64,000 bases of DNA from JAIRVZ01 sp031553415 (GCA_031553415.1 JAVBLO010000054.1:1-64000), one strand, 5' to 3'. Numbered from the stretch's first letter, positions 51,536 to 61,224 are shown. The notes: a model not told the origin generated them from the letters alone. Made by a program: numbers and translations.

Positions 51536-53651
51536 CTGCAGTCATTCGTTTTATAATATTGTAAGCATCAATGACTCCAAGTTCTCCGGCCTTACTTAAG
51601 TCGGCAACACCTTTTTCAGTATCACCTAAATAAAGCCTTGTCAACCCCCTGTTAAAATATGCTTCTGCAAATTCAGCATCTTTGTTTATGGCTTTAGAAT
51701 ATTCCGAAACTGCCGAACGGAAATCTTTTTTCACACAATAAATATTACCCTTGTTGAAATATGCATACACAAAATCAGGATTCAATTGGATGACTTTGTC
51801 ATAATCCCTGAGCATTAATTCATATTGATAAACCCGGTTATCTTTTTCTGCCGGTGGTTCTATAGATTCACTTGGAGTAAACTGCCCTTGTATGGCCGGT
51901 TTTTTCTTTCCGGTTTGGATATTCAGGCTCATATCTAAAGTTTCCTTGTTTTCCTGGCTATAATTATTTATTTCCAATTGTTTATAACGAACAACCGCCC
52001 GGTTAAAGTAGGCAAGCGCAAAATCAGGGTTCAAAACGATGGATCTGTCAAAATCCTGCATGGCTTCTGTCAAGTCTTGCAATATCATAAAATCCATTCC
52101 CCTGCAAAAATAAATATTGGCATCCGAAAGATTGCTATTAAGTTTTAAAGAATAATTATTGATCGATTCAAAATGATAATCAGCCTGAGAATCATTTAAC
52201 GGAGATTCATTATTTGTAATCTGCAACTGTATAGGCAATTGCATTTTTTTGTTATAATCAGCAATCATTTTATCGGTAAATGTAGGCCGCTTGAAAGTTT
52301 CTATCTTTTCATAGAATGTAATCGCAAATTGTGGCAATAAATCCACTTTCACATTCTTATCCTGCACCCTGCCCCTGATTTCATTTTTATATTCTGATAC
52401 CTGTTCTTCCGATTTATCGTTTACAATCAACCTGTTGAATTTTTCTATATTCTTATCAGATTTTTCGCGTGTTTTGGAATTATCGTCTGCTACTTCATTT
52501 TCATCAACCACATCTTTTCCTGTAATTTTTTTGCCCTGTGCCTTTTCCTTCTTTAATTTTTGTTCCAATTCATAAGCTAACCAGTAATCATTATCGGAAC
52601 CCTTAGTATCATGCATTTGCTTTTTAACTACAGAGCGTGCATAATATCCGGGAACAAAATTCGGATATTCTTTCAATACCAAATCAAAATCAGACACAGA
52701 TCCCCTGTAATCTCCAACTTCCTCGCGCAACAATGCCCTGTTATATATTGCAGAAAAATTATCCGGTTCTTGTTTGATTACCACATCAAAGTCTTCTATA
52801 GAACGGTTATTATCTGCAACCTGGGCGCGAAGCAATCCCCTGTTGAAACGGGCAATTACATTATTAGGTTCCAAATCAATCACAATATCATAATCAGCCA
52901 TTGTTCCTCTCAAGTCATTTAAATGATAACGTACCAACCCGCGGTTAATGTAATATCCGACCTGACGTGGATCTAAACGGATAGCTTCTGTCAAATCTGT
53001 AAGGGCATTTTTCAGACTATCCATTTGAAAATACAGAAGCCCCCTTTGCCCATAAACCGGAGCATAATATTTATCAAGTCCCACAGCCATATTATAATCA
53101 GCTAAAGCATTGATAGAATCTCCTTTTTCAGCAAGGACAGAACCTCTGGCCAGATACCCGTTTGTATACTTCGGATGATATCGCAATAAAGTATCCAACG
53201 ATAAAACCGCATCATTGTAATCTTTCATTTGGGCATAGGCAATTCCCTTATTGATAAGCATTTGTTTATCTTCAGGCTTGAATTGCAAGCCTTTGGTATA
53301 ATCGGAAATAGCTCCTGCATAATCTTGCAGACTCTGGCGGGCTGCTCCACGGCATTGGTAAGCATAAACCATAAAAGGGTTCCTTTCAAGGCAAAACGTA
53401 ATATCGTCTTCTGCTCCTTTATAGTCATCCAGGTTAAATTTAGCAATAGCCCGGTAAAGATATGGCTCTGCCATGTATGGTTTTGCTTTGATTACCTGAT
53501 TAAAATATTGGATTGAAAGTACATAATCTTCAAAGTATAAAGCATTCCTCCCGATAGACATTACTTTATCCGTATTTATTTGCGCTTTAATAAAATGGGG
53601 AAATAAAACTCCGCTTATTATTAACAATAAGAGTGTGAGGGTTTTTTTCAT
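51531..53651 (-). CDS. Exported TPR-repeat protein
   Basis: A 706-residue protein with a Sec signal ('LFPHFIKAQ', cleavage near residue 23) and two blocks of tetratricopeptide repeats: about nine units from 27 to 365 and about four from 505 to 700, joined by a charged linker (370-440) rich in Lys, Glu and Asp. No enzymatic domain is seen, so it is a periplasmic or outer-membrane scaffold. A TPR gene near def and thrS is common in Bacteroidota, so it is probably part of a conserved neighbourhood and not of the capsule genes. A -7 box (53675-53682) sits just upstream, after a terminator for the kinase gene. Confidence 0.85.
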   Translation of the reverse strand: MKKTLTLLLLIISGVLFPHFIKAQINTDKVMSIGRNALYFEDYVLSIQYFNQVIKAKPYMAEPYLYRAIAKFNLDDYKGAEDDITFCLERNPFMVYAYQCRGAARQSLQDYAGAISDYTKGLQFKPEDKQMLINKGIAYAQMKDYNDAVLSLDTLLRYHPKYTNGYLARGSVLAEKGDSINALADYNMAVGLDKYYAPVYGQRGLLYFQMDSLKNALTDLTEAIRLDPRQVGYYINRGLVRYHLNDLRGTMADYDIVIDLEPNNVIARFNRGLLRAQVADNNRSIEDFDVVIKQEPDNFSAIYNRALLREEVGDYRGSVSDFDLVLKEYPNFVPGYYARSVVKKQMHDTKGSDNDYWLAYELEQKLKKEKAQGKKITGKDVVDENEVADDNSKTREKSDKNIEKFNRLIVNDKSEEQVSEYKNEIRGRVQDKNVKVDLLPQFAITFYEKIETFKRPTFTDKMIADYNKKMQLPIQLQITNNESPLNDSQADYHFESINNYSLKLNSNLSDANIYFCRGMDFMILQDLTEAMQDFDRSIVLNPDFALAYFNRAVVRYKQLEINNYSQENKETLDMSLNIQTGKKKPAIQGQFTPSESIEPPAEKDNRVYQYELMLRDYDKVIQLNPDFVYAYFNKGNIYCVKKDFRSAVSEYSKAINKDAEFAEAYFNRGLTRLYLGDTEKGVADLSKAGELGVIDAYNIIKRMTAE

Positions 53652-53674
53652 CTAAAAATTTTTCGAAATCTGGG

Positions 53675-53682
53675 CAAAGATA
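53675..53682 (-). promoter_or_regulatory. -7 box of the TPR gene
   Basis: TATCTTTG on the minus strand, 23 nt before the ATG at 53651, downstream of the wzc terminator. No clean TTTG at the -33 position. Confidence 0.55.
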
Positions 53683-53697
53683 CACAATTAAACAAAA

Positions 53698-53720
53698 AAG
53701 ATACCTGCAAGGGGTATCTT
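53698..53720 (-). terminator. Intrinsic terminator after the Wzc-like gene
   Basis: On the minus strand AAGATACC, a 7-nt loop and GGTATCTT form an 8-bp stem followed by TTTTTTG. It lies about 40 nt past the Wzc-like stop and separates the polysaccharide genes from the TPR gene. Confidence 0.78.
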
Positions 53721-53762
53721 CTTTGTTTTTTTATATTATCATTAAGTTTCCTTAATGAATTA

Positions 53763-56162
53763 TCAAGATTCTAAATAATCATTATGATAATAAGAATCAT
53801 GCTTGATATAATAAGAACTTCTTCCGTAATACCGTTTATTTCCATAACCGGAATATCCCGACCGCAAGTTTACATCATTATATACAACAACCAGGTTAGT
53901 AATATTATCATCTTTCAACTCATTAACTGTGTATCTCAGGAAGTTTCTGTTTGTTTTTTCATTACGGACAACATACAAAACAACATCCACATGACGTGCC
54001 AGGAAGTGGGCATCAGAAACCAGCCCTACAGGACTACAGTCTAGCACAATGTAATCATACATTTCACTAAGCCTGTTTATTAATTCTGCTGTTTTTTCCG
54101 AACGGATCAATTCACTCGGGTTTGGAGGAATAGTTCCTGCAGGTATTACATCAAATTCATAGTCAGGATGGGTAATAATTATATCTTCTAATTCTACCTG
54201 ACCGATAAAATAGTTAGACAAACCTTTTTCATTACCTACATCCAGCGTTTTCGACATCGCCGGACGACGGAGGTCACAGTCCACTATAATTGTTTTCCGT
54301 CCTGTCAATTGATATACAGAAGCTAAATTACATGCAATAAATGTTTTCCCGTCTTTGGGTTCTGTTGAAGTAAGAAGCATAATTATCGGGCTTTCTTTCT
54401 TCGTTACATATTCCATACGGGAACGCAAATTACGGAAACCTTCTGCAAATCCTGATTTCGGGAATGCCTTAACCACCATTTGGTTTTTCTTATCTGAATG
54501 TTCGATTGTTCCCAAAACAGGCAAGCCTAATTTTTCTATTTCATCCCTCGATTGAATCGTAAAGTTGAATATCAATTCCTTGCAAACTACATAAATAATG
54601 AAAAGTGCAAGGACAATACCCACAAACAAGAAATAAGTATTGGTCACTTCTTGTCCGTTGACTACAGATACAGTACGAGGCTGATTCAATATCACATTGT
54701 CAGGAGCATTCGAAGCCATTTGAATCTGGCTTTCAATACGCCTTTGCTGTAAATAGGTATTATATGAATCATTGATTTTAAAATCCCTTTCATGAGCCAG
54801 CAATTCACGTTCTTTTTCCGGCAGTGAAGTCATTTCGCCCATGATTCTATTATAACGGCTTTCCATGTTACTTTCTTCTATCCTGAGTGTACGCATCATG
54901 GTTTGAATAGCCTGGTTAAGTGCAGTCCTTGTATCCTGTAACAACTCATTATACCTTTTGTAAATAGGGTTTTCCGGTTTCAACGTTTTTAATTGGAAAG
55001 TAGTTTCATTATATTTTTCCACCAAATTTCCTAATTGAGCATCTTGTACTCCCATAGCAGAAGGTGTTACTAATATTTCATTAGTATTCCGTTTCAGATA
55101 ATTACCAAGATCATCCAGATATTCCCTCCTTAATTTTAATTCAGCACGTTTTTGGTCTAAAGTTTCCAATTCGGTATACGCTCTTATAGATTTATCCTGC
55201 GTATAGATACCACTCTTCATTTGATAAGCATTCAACTTTGATTCTGAAGATGTAATGGAATCCCTGATAACCATCAATTGTTCATCAATAAAATTAATTG
55301 CTTTTTGAGAAGACTCGTTTTTACGCATTAAATTATCCGCAAAAAACTCCTGATTTAAAATATTCAAAAAGTCGACATCCCGCTTGGCAATCGGGCCAAC
55401 AAGGGAAATTTCCATAACAGAAGACCCATCCATAACAAACTGTAATCTTAGCCTGGAATTATAATCAGCTACCAACTGGTCGTTTGAAACAAATCGGAAA
55501 TGCAGGTCGTATTTTTCAGAAAATAAGCTTGTTTTGTTCACCAAAACAAAAAATAATTGCTGCTGTTGCAAGTATTTGCCATATTCTCCGGTTATCCTGA
55601 ATGCTGGCCTTACATCATCACCATGAAACACAATCTCATACATTTCACTGTCTAATCCTATTATTTCGAACTCCAGCCCATAAGCATTCTTATCAACGAA
55701 ATTAGATTCAATTTCAACAGTACCACTTTTATAAAGATTGATATTTTTAAACCTGCGTTTTTGGTACAATTCGCTTGTAATATTCAACTGGCTGACTGTT
55801 TTGGCAACCAAGTCATATGAACCGTACATCAATATCTGGTTGTTGTTATTCTGAGTTGTTTGGGTCGAATAGCCGAAAGCGGTTCCAAAACCAGGTTTTT
55901 TGTCTTCTTCAATCAAGACAGTTGTTGTAGATTTATACAACGGAGACCAGGATTTATTTTTAATATAAGCCAAGCCTACTGCCAAAACGAGCCCGATCAA
56001 AAGAATGTACCAATACTTCGCAAATTTGACAATCCAAAATACGATGTCAAAAGAAGAATTTTGGGCCTGAGGATAAACAGCATTTGGACCTGACGGTCTT
56101 TTGGGAGCGAGCATGCTGTCTGAATAATTATTTGAATTTTGTTGGTTGTTATTTGTGTCCAC
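53763..56162 (-). CDS. Wzc-like polysaccharide co-polymerase and tyrosine autokinase
   Basis: Inner-membrane chain-length regulator and BY-kinase controlling capsule/exopolysaccharide export with the Wza-like lipoproteins. The 799 residues start with GTG. Order: Wzz domain with helix 1 (about 50-67), a long periplasmic coiled-coil region, helix 2 (about 505-525), and the cytoplasmic kinase with Walker A 'STEPKDGKT' (about 597-605), Walker A-prime 'IIVDCDLRRPAM' and Walker B 'YDYIVLDCSP'. The tail has nine tyrosines in the last 32 residues (YYGRSSYY, DSYYHNDY), the autophosphorylation cluster. It is followed by an intrinsic terminator. Confidence 0.92.
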   Translation of the reverse strand: MDTNNNQQNSNNYSDSMLAPKRPSGPNAVYPQAQNSSFDIVFWIVKFAKYWYILLIGLVLAVGLAYIKNKSWSPLYKSTTTVLIEEDKKPGFGTAFGYSTQTTQNNNNQILMYGSYDLVAKTVSQLNITSELYQKRRFKNINLYKSGTVEIESNFVDKNAYGLEFEIIGLDSEMYEIVFHGDDVRPAFRITGEYGKYLQQQQLFFVLVNKTSLFSEKYDLHFRFVSNDQLVADYNSRLRLQFVMDGSSVMEISLVGPIAKRDVDFLNILNQEFFADNLMRKNESSQKAINFIDEQLMVIRDSITSSESKLNAYQMKSGIYTQDKSIRAYTELETLDQKRAELKLRREYLDDLGNYLKRNTNEILVTPSAMGVQDAQLGNLVEKYNETTFQLKTLKPENPIYKRYNELLQDTRTALNQAIQTMMRTLRIEESNMESRYNRIMGEMTSLPEKERELLAHERDFKINDSYNTYLQQRRIESQIQMASNAPDNVILNQPRTVSVVNGQEVTNTYFLFVGIVLALFIIYVVCKELIFNFTIQSRDEIEKLGLPVLGTIEHSDKKNQMVVKAFPKSGFAEGFRNLRSRMEYVTKKESPIIMLLTSTEPKDGKTFIACNLASVYQLTGRKTIIVDCDLRRPAMSKTLDVGNEKGLSNYFIGQVELEDIIITHPDYEFDVIPAGTIPPNPSELIRSEKTAELINRLSEMYDYIVLDCSPVGLVSDAHFLARHVDVVLYVVRNEKTNRNFLRYTVNELKDDNITNLVVVYNDVNLRSGYSGYGNKRYYGRSSYYIKHDSYYHNDYLES

Positions 56163-56181
56163 GAGTTATATATATGCTTAA

Positions 56182-56928
56182 TTATTTACCAAAAGTTAAA
56201 ACCATCACAAGCAGAGAGATAGGAGTAACGATTAAAGATACAAATGAAGTAACAGAATCTATCCGGAAAAAAGAATTCGGATTAGTCGGAATATAGATTA
56301 CATCATTAGGCTTTATGTAATAATATTCGGATTCAATAATGGACTCTTCCCTTAAATCGAAAGTTTTTACATAATCCATACCATCAGCTCCTTTCCTTAT
56401 TATTTTTATATGCTTCTTGTCTCCGGTATTGGATATATCCCCTGCCATAGCCAAGGCTTGGTATATATTCAAGTTTTCTTTGTAAAGGTAGCATTGTCCT
56501 TTGCCATAATCTCCCTCTACATAAAAGTAGTTATTTACCAGGTTCAACTTAATTTCCGCGTCAGGCACCAATCTGAGAAAAGCTTTTCTCACAACATTTT
56601 CCGCTTCGCTCAATGTAAGCCCGGCAATCACAACCTGACCAACAGGCAAATGAATCGTACCATCTTCATATATCCGGTACCTCACCATAGTTCCACTTCC
56701 CATAGAACCGCCCACCTGACCATTATTATATAACCCTTGAGTTTCCAGATTAGATGTCAATAAATAATAAGCAACTTCATCATTCACGCGCAACTTATAC
56801 TGTTGGTATGCCACCGGCTTGTAAGAATTTCCTTCCTGCAAATATTTCGTTTGCTTGTTTGTAATACAAGAATTGAATATGCAGGCCACACTCAAAACGA
56901 CAATATATATATATGATTTATTTTTCAT
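56182..56928 (-). CDS. Wza-like polysaccharide export lipoprotein (second copy)
   Basis: A 248-residue outer-membrane export protein: lipobox 'IFNSC' near residue 21, then 'NDEVAYYLLTSN' in the poly-export domain ('DGTIHLPVGQVVIAGLTLSEAENVV'), an SLBB-like domain ('YFYVEGDYGKGQCYLY', 'IYQALAMAGDI'), and a C-terminal hydrophobic helix ('SFVSLIVTPISLLVMVLTF'). It follows the other Wza-like gene by 8 nt and precedes the kinase by 19 nt. The two Wza-like copies are similar in layout and may form mixed rings. Confidence 0.88.
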   Translation of the reverse strand: MKNKSYIYIVVLSVACIFNSCITNKQTKYLQEGNSYKPVAYQQYKLRVNDEVAYYLLTSNLETQGLYNNGQVGGSMGSGTMVRYRIYEDGTIHLPVGQVVIAGLTLSEAENVVRKAFLRLVPDAEIKLNLVNNYFYVEGDYGKGQCYLYKENLNIYQALAMAGDISNTGDKKHIKIIRKGADGMDYVKTFDLREESIIESEYYYIKPNDVIYIPTNPNSFFRIDSVTSFVSLIVTPISLLVMVLTFGK

Positions 56929-56936
56929 CCCAATTA

Positions 56937-57719
56937 TTACTTTACAAGGTTATAAATCATAAAGCCAAAAGAAATTACCGTTGAAGCAACGGCAAACACA
57001 GCGCCAAAGGAATTAAGTCCCAAGAATTGACGACCAAGAGGTTGGACATATATTATGTCGTTAGGCTGAATGTAGTAAAATTCAGAATTGACAACATCCT
57101 GACTTCTAAGGTCAAATGTTTTTATCATAGTTCCATTATCCATCTGACGGATAATCTTGACGTTTTTCCGGTCTCCATACGGTTTGACATCACTACACTG
57201 CGCCAGGGCCTGGTATATTGTCATTTGTTCTTTGGCAATCGGATAACGTCCAGCGACTCCTGCGTCACCAATTACACTATAATAACGATTTTCTAACAAG
57301 ACTTTTACGACACAATCGTCAGCAATGCCACTGTTAATTCGTTTTTCTATCATTTGTTCAATTTCCAGAGTTGTTTTCCCTTTTACAGAAATATCTCCCA
57401 GATAGGGGAAATAAATTGTACCATCAGGTTTTACAGGGAATGCGCGGGTCAATGCATCTGTGCCTGAAGCAGAGTTATTCATCATAGAAAAATAACTGAA
57501 TAGCTGGGATGTTGAAACATCCAACGGGTTGGTTGTAACCATAATGGTCAACTGGTCTCCCATTTTTACCCGGTATTCCTCCATAGGTGCACCAACTTGG
57601 GGATAGGAAACAACTCCTCCTCCAGGTTCTTGAAGTAAATTCGTTTGTTTTGTTGTAAGACAAGATGTAAGGAGCAACACCTGCAATACAACTACAGTAC
57701 TAATAATAATTCTTTTCAT
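56937..57719 (-). CDS. Wza-like polysaccharide export lipoprotein (first copy)
   Basis: A 260-residue paralogue of the next gene: lipobox 'LLLTSC' near residue 20, poly-export domain ('YRVKMGDQLTIMVTTNPLD', 'PDGTIYFPYLGDISVKGKTTLEIEQMI'), SLBB-like 'YSVIGDAGVAGRYPI' and 'IYQALAQCSDVKPYGDRKNVKIIR', and a C-terminal hydrophobic segment. It begins 11 nt after the def stop, so the export genes may be transcribed with def and ruvX. Confidence 0.9.
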   Translation of the reverse strand: MKRIIISTVVVLQVLLLTSCLTTKQTNLLQEPGGGVVSYPQVGAPMEEYRVKMGDQLTIMVTTNPLDVSTSQLFSYFSMMNNSASGTDALTRAFPVKPDGTIYFPYLGDISVKGKTTLEIEQMIEKRINSGIADDCVVKVLLENRYYSVIGDAGVAGRYPIAKEQMTIYQALAQCSDVKPYGDRKNVKIIRQMDNGTMIKTFDLRSQDVVNSEFYYIQPNDIIYVQPLGRQFLGLNSFGAVFAVASTVISFGFMIYNLVK

Positions 57720-57730
57720 TCAAAGTATGT

Positions 57731-58288
57731 TTATTTCCCCACTGCTTTCACTTTATATGAACAATGTGCTTTACCACTAATCAGATTATTTAATTTAGAC
57801 TTTATGAGTTGTTTCCGGATACCTGAAATATGATCTATAAAAACCTTTCCATCCAAATGATCATATTCATGTTGAACTACCCTGGCCATATAGCCTTCAT
57901 ACTCCTCATCATGGGAAACAAAATTTTCATCCATGTACTGAATTCTGATTTTATTTTTCCGGGGTACTTTTTCATGAATCCCGGGAAAAGAAAGGCAGCC
58001 CTCCTCAACCAGTTTTTCCTCACCTTCAATATGGGTAATATGGGTATTTATCATCACTTTCTTAAATCCTGCAAAGGCAGGTTCATCATCTGCCAGCGGA
58101 CTTAAGTCTATAACTAAAAGCCGGATGGGTAATCCAATCTGAGGAGCAGCAAGTCCCACTCCGTCAGCATTGTACATTGTTTCAAACATGTCGGCAATCA
58201 ACTTTTTAAGTTCAGGATAATCAGAAGTTATATCTTCCGTAACCTTTCTTAAAACAGGTTGTCCGTATAAATAAATAGGTAATATCAT
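57731..58288 (-). CDS. def: Peptide deformylase
   Basis: Removes the formyl group from N-terminal methionine of new proteins; metal-dependent cytoplasmic enzyme. The 185 residues contain all three motifs: GVGLAAPQIG, EGCLSFPG (Cys ligand) and QHEYDHLDG (two His ligands and catalytic Glu). Its ATG overlaps the ruvX stop by 4 nt, so the two are coupled. Confidence 0.96.
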   Translation of the reverse strand: MILPIYLYGQPVLRKVTEDITSDYPELKKLIADMFETMYNADGVGLAAPQIGLPIRLLVIDLSPLADDEPAFAGFKKVMINTHITHIEGEEKLVEEGCLSFPGIHEKVPRKNKIRIQYMDENFVSHDEEYEGYMARVVQHEYDHLDGKVFIDHISGIRKQLIKSKLNNLISGKAHCSYKVKAVGK

Positions 58289-58701
58289 TTTCTAATTGAT
58301 TCCAAATAAGATTGTAACATAATGGTTGCACTTAATTCATCAACCAATTCCTTATTGCGCCTTTCCTTCTTTTTCAATCCCCCCTCCAACATAGCCTGAT
58401 GCGCCAAAACTGAAGTAAAACGCTCATCCACCATTTTAATTTCAATATCAGGAATAGACTCTTTCAACTTTTTCCTGAATATCTCAACCCTATGCATGTT
58501 TTCTGAAGGTTGATAATTCATTTGCCGGGGTTCTCCCAACAAAAATAATTCTACATTTTCCTTCAGAATATATTCTTTCAAAAATGGGATAACCCGGTCT
58601 CCTGGCAATGTAGTAAGTCCCCCTGCTATTATCTTAAGCGCATCTGTAACAGCCAGTCCGGTTCTTTTGTACCCATAATCTATGGCAATAATCCGTCCCA
58701 T
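58285..58701 (-). CDS. ruvX: Holliday-junction resolvase-like RuvX/YqgF
   Basis: RNase-H-fold nuclease-like protein linked to rRNA processing and Holliday-junction resolution. It has 138 residues from the ATG at 58701: 'GRIIAIDYGYKRTGLAVTD' (first acidic strand), 'FLLGEPRQMNYQPSE', 'KMVDERFTSVLAHQAM', 'KKKERRNKELVDELSATIMLQSYL'. The longer frame starts at TTG in the -7 box region and is rejected. A TATCTTTG box ends only 6 nt before this ATG, suggesting a leaderless mRNA. The gene overlaps def. Confidence 0.92.
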   Translation of the reverse strand: MGRIIAIDYGYKRTGLAVTDALKIIAGGLTTLPGDRVIPFLKEYILKENVELFLLGEPRQMNYQPSENMHRVEIFRKKLKESIPDIEIKMVDERFTSVLAHQAMLEGGLKKKERRNKELVDELSATIMLQSYLESIRK

Positions 58702-58707
58702 TGGCGG

Positions 58708-58715
58708 CAAAGATA
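58708..58715 (-). promoter_or_regulatory. -7 box directly upstream of ruvX
   Basis: TATCTTTG on the minus strand, with its last base 6 nt before the ATG at 58701. Transcription would begin at or just before the start codon. The -33 element is not clear. Confidence 0.5.
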
Positions 58716-58746
58716 ATAAAATAAAAGAAATGTGTGAAAAAATAGT

Positions 58747-59736
58747 TCAACTTCTGTAGGAAGGGAAAAAATTTGTTAAGCTTTTTCCTTTGGAAAGCTC
58801 ATGATATACTTCTTCATTTACTATCCATTTCCATACTTTGAAATTATATATCAATGATGACATCCTCTGCTTGAATATGTACAAATTATCATTTTGACCT
58901 CCATAGCCTCCTCCCAGATGTAAAACCGACAATTTTCTTCCATCACCTATAAGCCTGGCTTCATCAATTAATAATTTAAGTGGCGAATAACTTTTATATG
59001 AATCTACCATTGCCCCCAAATGATACTCCATGAATTCTTTACAATTGACAAATATTGCACCACCGATTGTTACTCCGGATAGTTCTGCAAATAAAATAAA
59101 TGAATCAAAATCAGTCGATTGTAATAATTTTTCAAAATACTCTACCGGAAAAAACAAATGTGCCGGAGCTTTTAACCGGGACATTGCCTCCAAATAGATT
59201 GCTGAAAACAGATGTGCATCGGCTATTGACTTTCCTATCCTGATTTGTACCCCGCTTTTACGACTTCTATTGATTGACCGTTTTACGGAACGGCTGTAGC
59301 TTCTCTTTTGATTGTCCTGATTTAGTGTCAAATCTATTGCCAATGTCAAATTTGAATCTTCAACAATACCTACAGGAAATAAACCTGCGCCCTCAATAAT
59401 AGGATGAATGCGTGAGAATGCGCTGATAATTTTTTCTTCATTGCAATAATCCTGAAGTATTCCGGATACTTCAGCAAAATTCGTACCAGAAGAACGCACC
59501 CATCCTGCATAACCATATACAGAAGTTGCATCCTGCCATTCAGTTCCGTTGATTTTCCTGACAACAAGAGGTAACGCCATTACATCATTTCCTTCCTGGA
59601 AAACAAGTAACCGGGCTTGTCCTGATTTTTCTAATTGATGATATGAAGCTGTGTGATAGAAATCGTAGGTTTTTACGAGAGAAAGTATATATTCCCATTC
59701 ACAGGGGTTATCTAACCTGATGACTTTAAAATCCAT
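58747..59736 (-). CDS. FemAB/GNAT-like aminoacyl- or acyltransferase
   Basis: A 329-residue protein with the fold pattern of FemAB/BioF2-like transferases: 'YHTASYHQLEKSG', a basic motif 'RSYSRSVKRSINRSRKSGVQIRIG', and a second GNAT-like half ending in 'FKQRMSSLIYNFKVWKWIV'. Such proteins in capsule loci add acyl or amino-acid groups to lipid-linked sugars. The substrate is unknown. It lies 7 nt after the WcaJ-like gene, so it belongs to the polysaccharide operon. Confidence 0.7.
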   Translation of the reverse strand: MDFKVIRLDNPCEWEYILSLVKTYDFYHTASYHQLEKSGQARLLVFQEGNDVMALPLVVRKINGTEWQDATSVYGYAGWVRSSGTNFAEVSGILQDYCNEEKIISAFSRIHPIIEGAGLFPVGIVEDSNLTLAIDLTLNQDNQKRSYSRSVKRSINRSRKSGVQIRIGKSIADAHLFSAIYLEAMSRLKAPAHLFFPVEYFEKLLQSTDFDSFILFAELSGVTIGGAIFVNCKEFMEYHLGAMVDSYKSYSPLKLLIDEARLIGDGRKLSVLHLGGGYGGQNDNLYIFKQRMSSLIYNFKVWKWIVNEEVYHELSKGKSLTNFFPSYRS

Positions 59737-59743
59737 GCATTAA

Positions 59744-61153
59744 TTAGTATGCGTTTTCACGCTCTTTCTTCAACATACTCAAAGTCGTTAGTATAATAAT
59801 TTTCAGGTCAAAGAAAAAATTCCAGTTTTCGATGTACCAAACATCCCTTTTAACACGTTCTTCCATTTGTGTTATTTCACTTACTTCCCCCCTGAATCCT
59901 GTTATTTGCGCCCAACCGGTAATTCCGGGTTTAACTGAATGGCGAACCATGTATTTATCTATCAAGGAAGAATATAATTTGGTATGACTCAGCATGTGCG
60001 GGCGAGGACCAACCAGGCTCATATCTCCTTTAAGCACATTGATAAACTGAGGCATTTCATCCAGATTGGTTCTACGAAGAAATGCACCAATTTTAGTTAT
60101 CCGGGGATCATTTTTAGTTGCCTGTTGGGTATCAGCTTCCTTATTAATCTTCATGGTTCTAAATTTATAGCAATAAAAATCATTCCCATAAATACCAGTC
60201 CGTAATTGTTTGAAAAATACAGGTCCCGGAGAAGTTATTTTGATTAAAAGTCCAACAACAACATATAATACCGGGAAAATGGTTACCATTATAATTGAAG
60301 AAAATAAAACATCGAATGCCCGTTTCAGAAGCCTGTTGTGCATATATTCCAATGGTTCCGGTTTAATGGACAAGATAGGAACTGTTGCAATTGATTCGAG
60401 TATCATACTTTTCTTGATGTATGAGTAATATTCAGGAACCAAATAAAACTTAACCTGATTTTTCTCACAAAAATTCATTATCCTCGTAATAATTATATTT
60501 TCAGAACTTGATAATGTGCAATAAACTTCATCAACTTCATTTTCTAACACAAACTGCTCCAACTCATCAACACCTCCCAGGAACATCTCTCCCAAATACG
60601 TTTGTAATAAAAAATTATCATCAAAAAAACCCATTATCTTATACCCTGCCGAATGCTCGTTATTCAATTCATTATACAAATCCTGTCCGCTTTCTCCCGC
60701 TCCGGCAATGACCAGTTGTTTAAAATTATGTCCGGCTTTCCTATAAGATGTGATAATTTTCCTTGCTGACACCCGCCAGATAGAGAATACCACCAGTAGA
60801 ATCAGATAGTAGGTTATTACAAATTGAACGGAAAAAATTTCCTGATACAGGAAAAACAAACAGGTAATAAATAAAATAGCATGTAACGCGATGGTGGATA
60901 AAGCTCTTTGCAGGACTTTATCCACATGCACTATAGGTTTATAAATTTGAATCGGGATAAAATAAAGGGAAAACAAATAGCAGGTATTCAATAATAAGAT
61001 AATAGTCTTAAGTTCCCTTGAAAAAAAGTATCCGTTTGTCGAAGAACCTTCGAAATAATACATCAGCAGGAAAATCCCGTTTATGACAAACAAGTCAAGC
61101 AACAAGACAATCCATTTGATCAAAAAACCCTTTCCATGGCGATGTTTTTTCAT
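59744..61153 (-). CDS. WcaJ-like polyprenyl-phosphate glycosyl-1-phosphate transferase
   Basis: Initiates surface polysaccharide synthesis by placing a sugar phosphate on undecaprenyl phosphate. The 469 residues hold about five N-terminal membrane helices, a Rossmann-like CoA-binding region ('LVIAGAGESGQDLYNEL'), and the C-terminal bacterial sugar transferase domain with 'KRAFDVLFSSIIMVTIFPV', 'GPVFFKQLRTGIYGNDFYCYKFRTMK', 'LRRTNLDEMPQFINVLKGDMSLVGPRPHM' and 'RHSVKPGITGWAQITGFRG'. The sugar donor (glucose, galactose or other) is not determined. Confidence 0.92.
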   Translation of the reverse strand: MKKHRHGKGFLIKWIVLLLDLFVINGIFLLMYYFEGSSTNGYFFSRELKTIILLLNTCYLFSLYFIPIQIYKPIVHVDKVLQRALSTIALHAILFITCLFFLYQEIFSVQFVITYYLILLVVFSIWRVSARKIITSYRKAGHNFKQLVIAGAGESGQDLYNELNNEHSAGYKIMGFFDDNFLLQTYLGEMFLGGVDELEQFVLENEVDEVYCTLSSSENIIITRIMNFCEKNQVKFYLVPEYYSYIKKSMILESIATVPILSIKPEPLEYMHNRLLKRAFDVLFSSIIMVTIFPVLYVVVGLLIKITSPGPVFFKQLRTGIYGNDFYCYKFRTMKINKEADTQQATKNDPRITKIGAFLRRTNLDEMPQFINVLKGDMSLVGPRPHMLSHTKLYSSLIDKYMVRHSVKPGITGWAQITGFRGEVSEITQMEERVKRDVWYIENWNFFFDLKIIILTTLSMLKKERENAY

Positions 61154-61224
61154 AAATGATTCCTATATGCAGTTTAGGTGTTTCATCTATGATTTAAACT
61201 CAAATATCACGATTTTATTTTATT

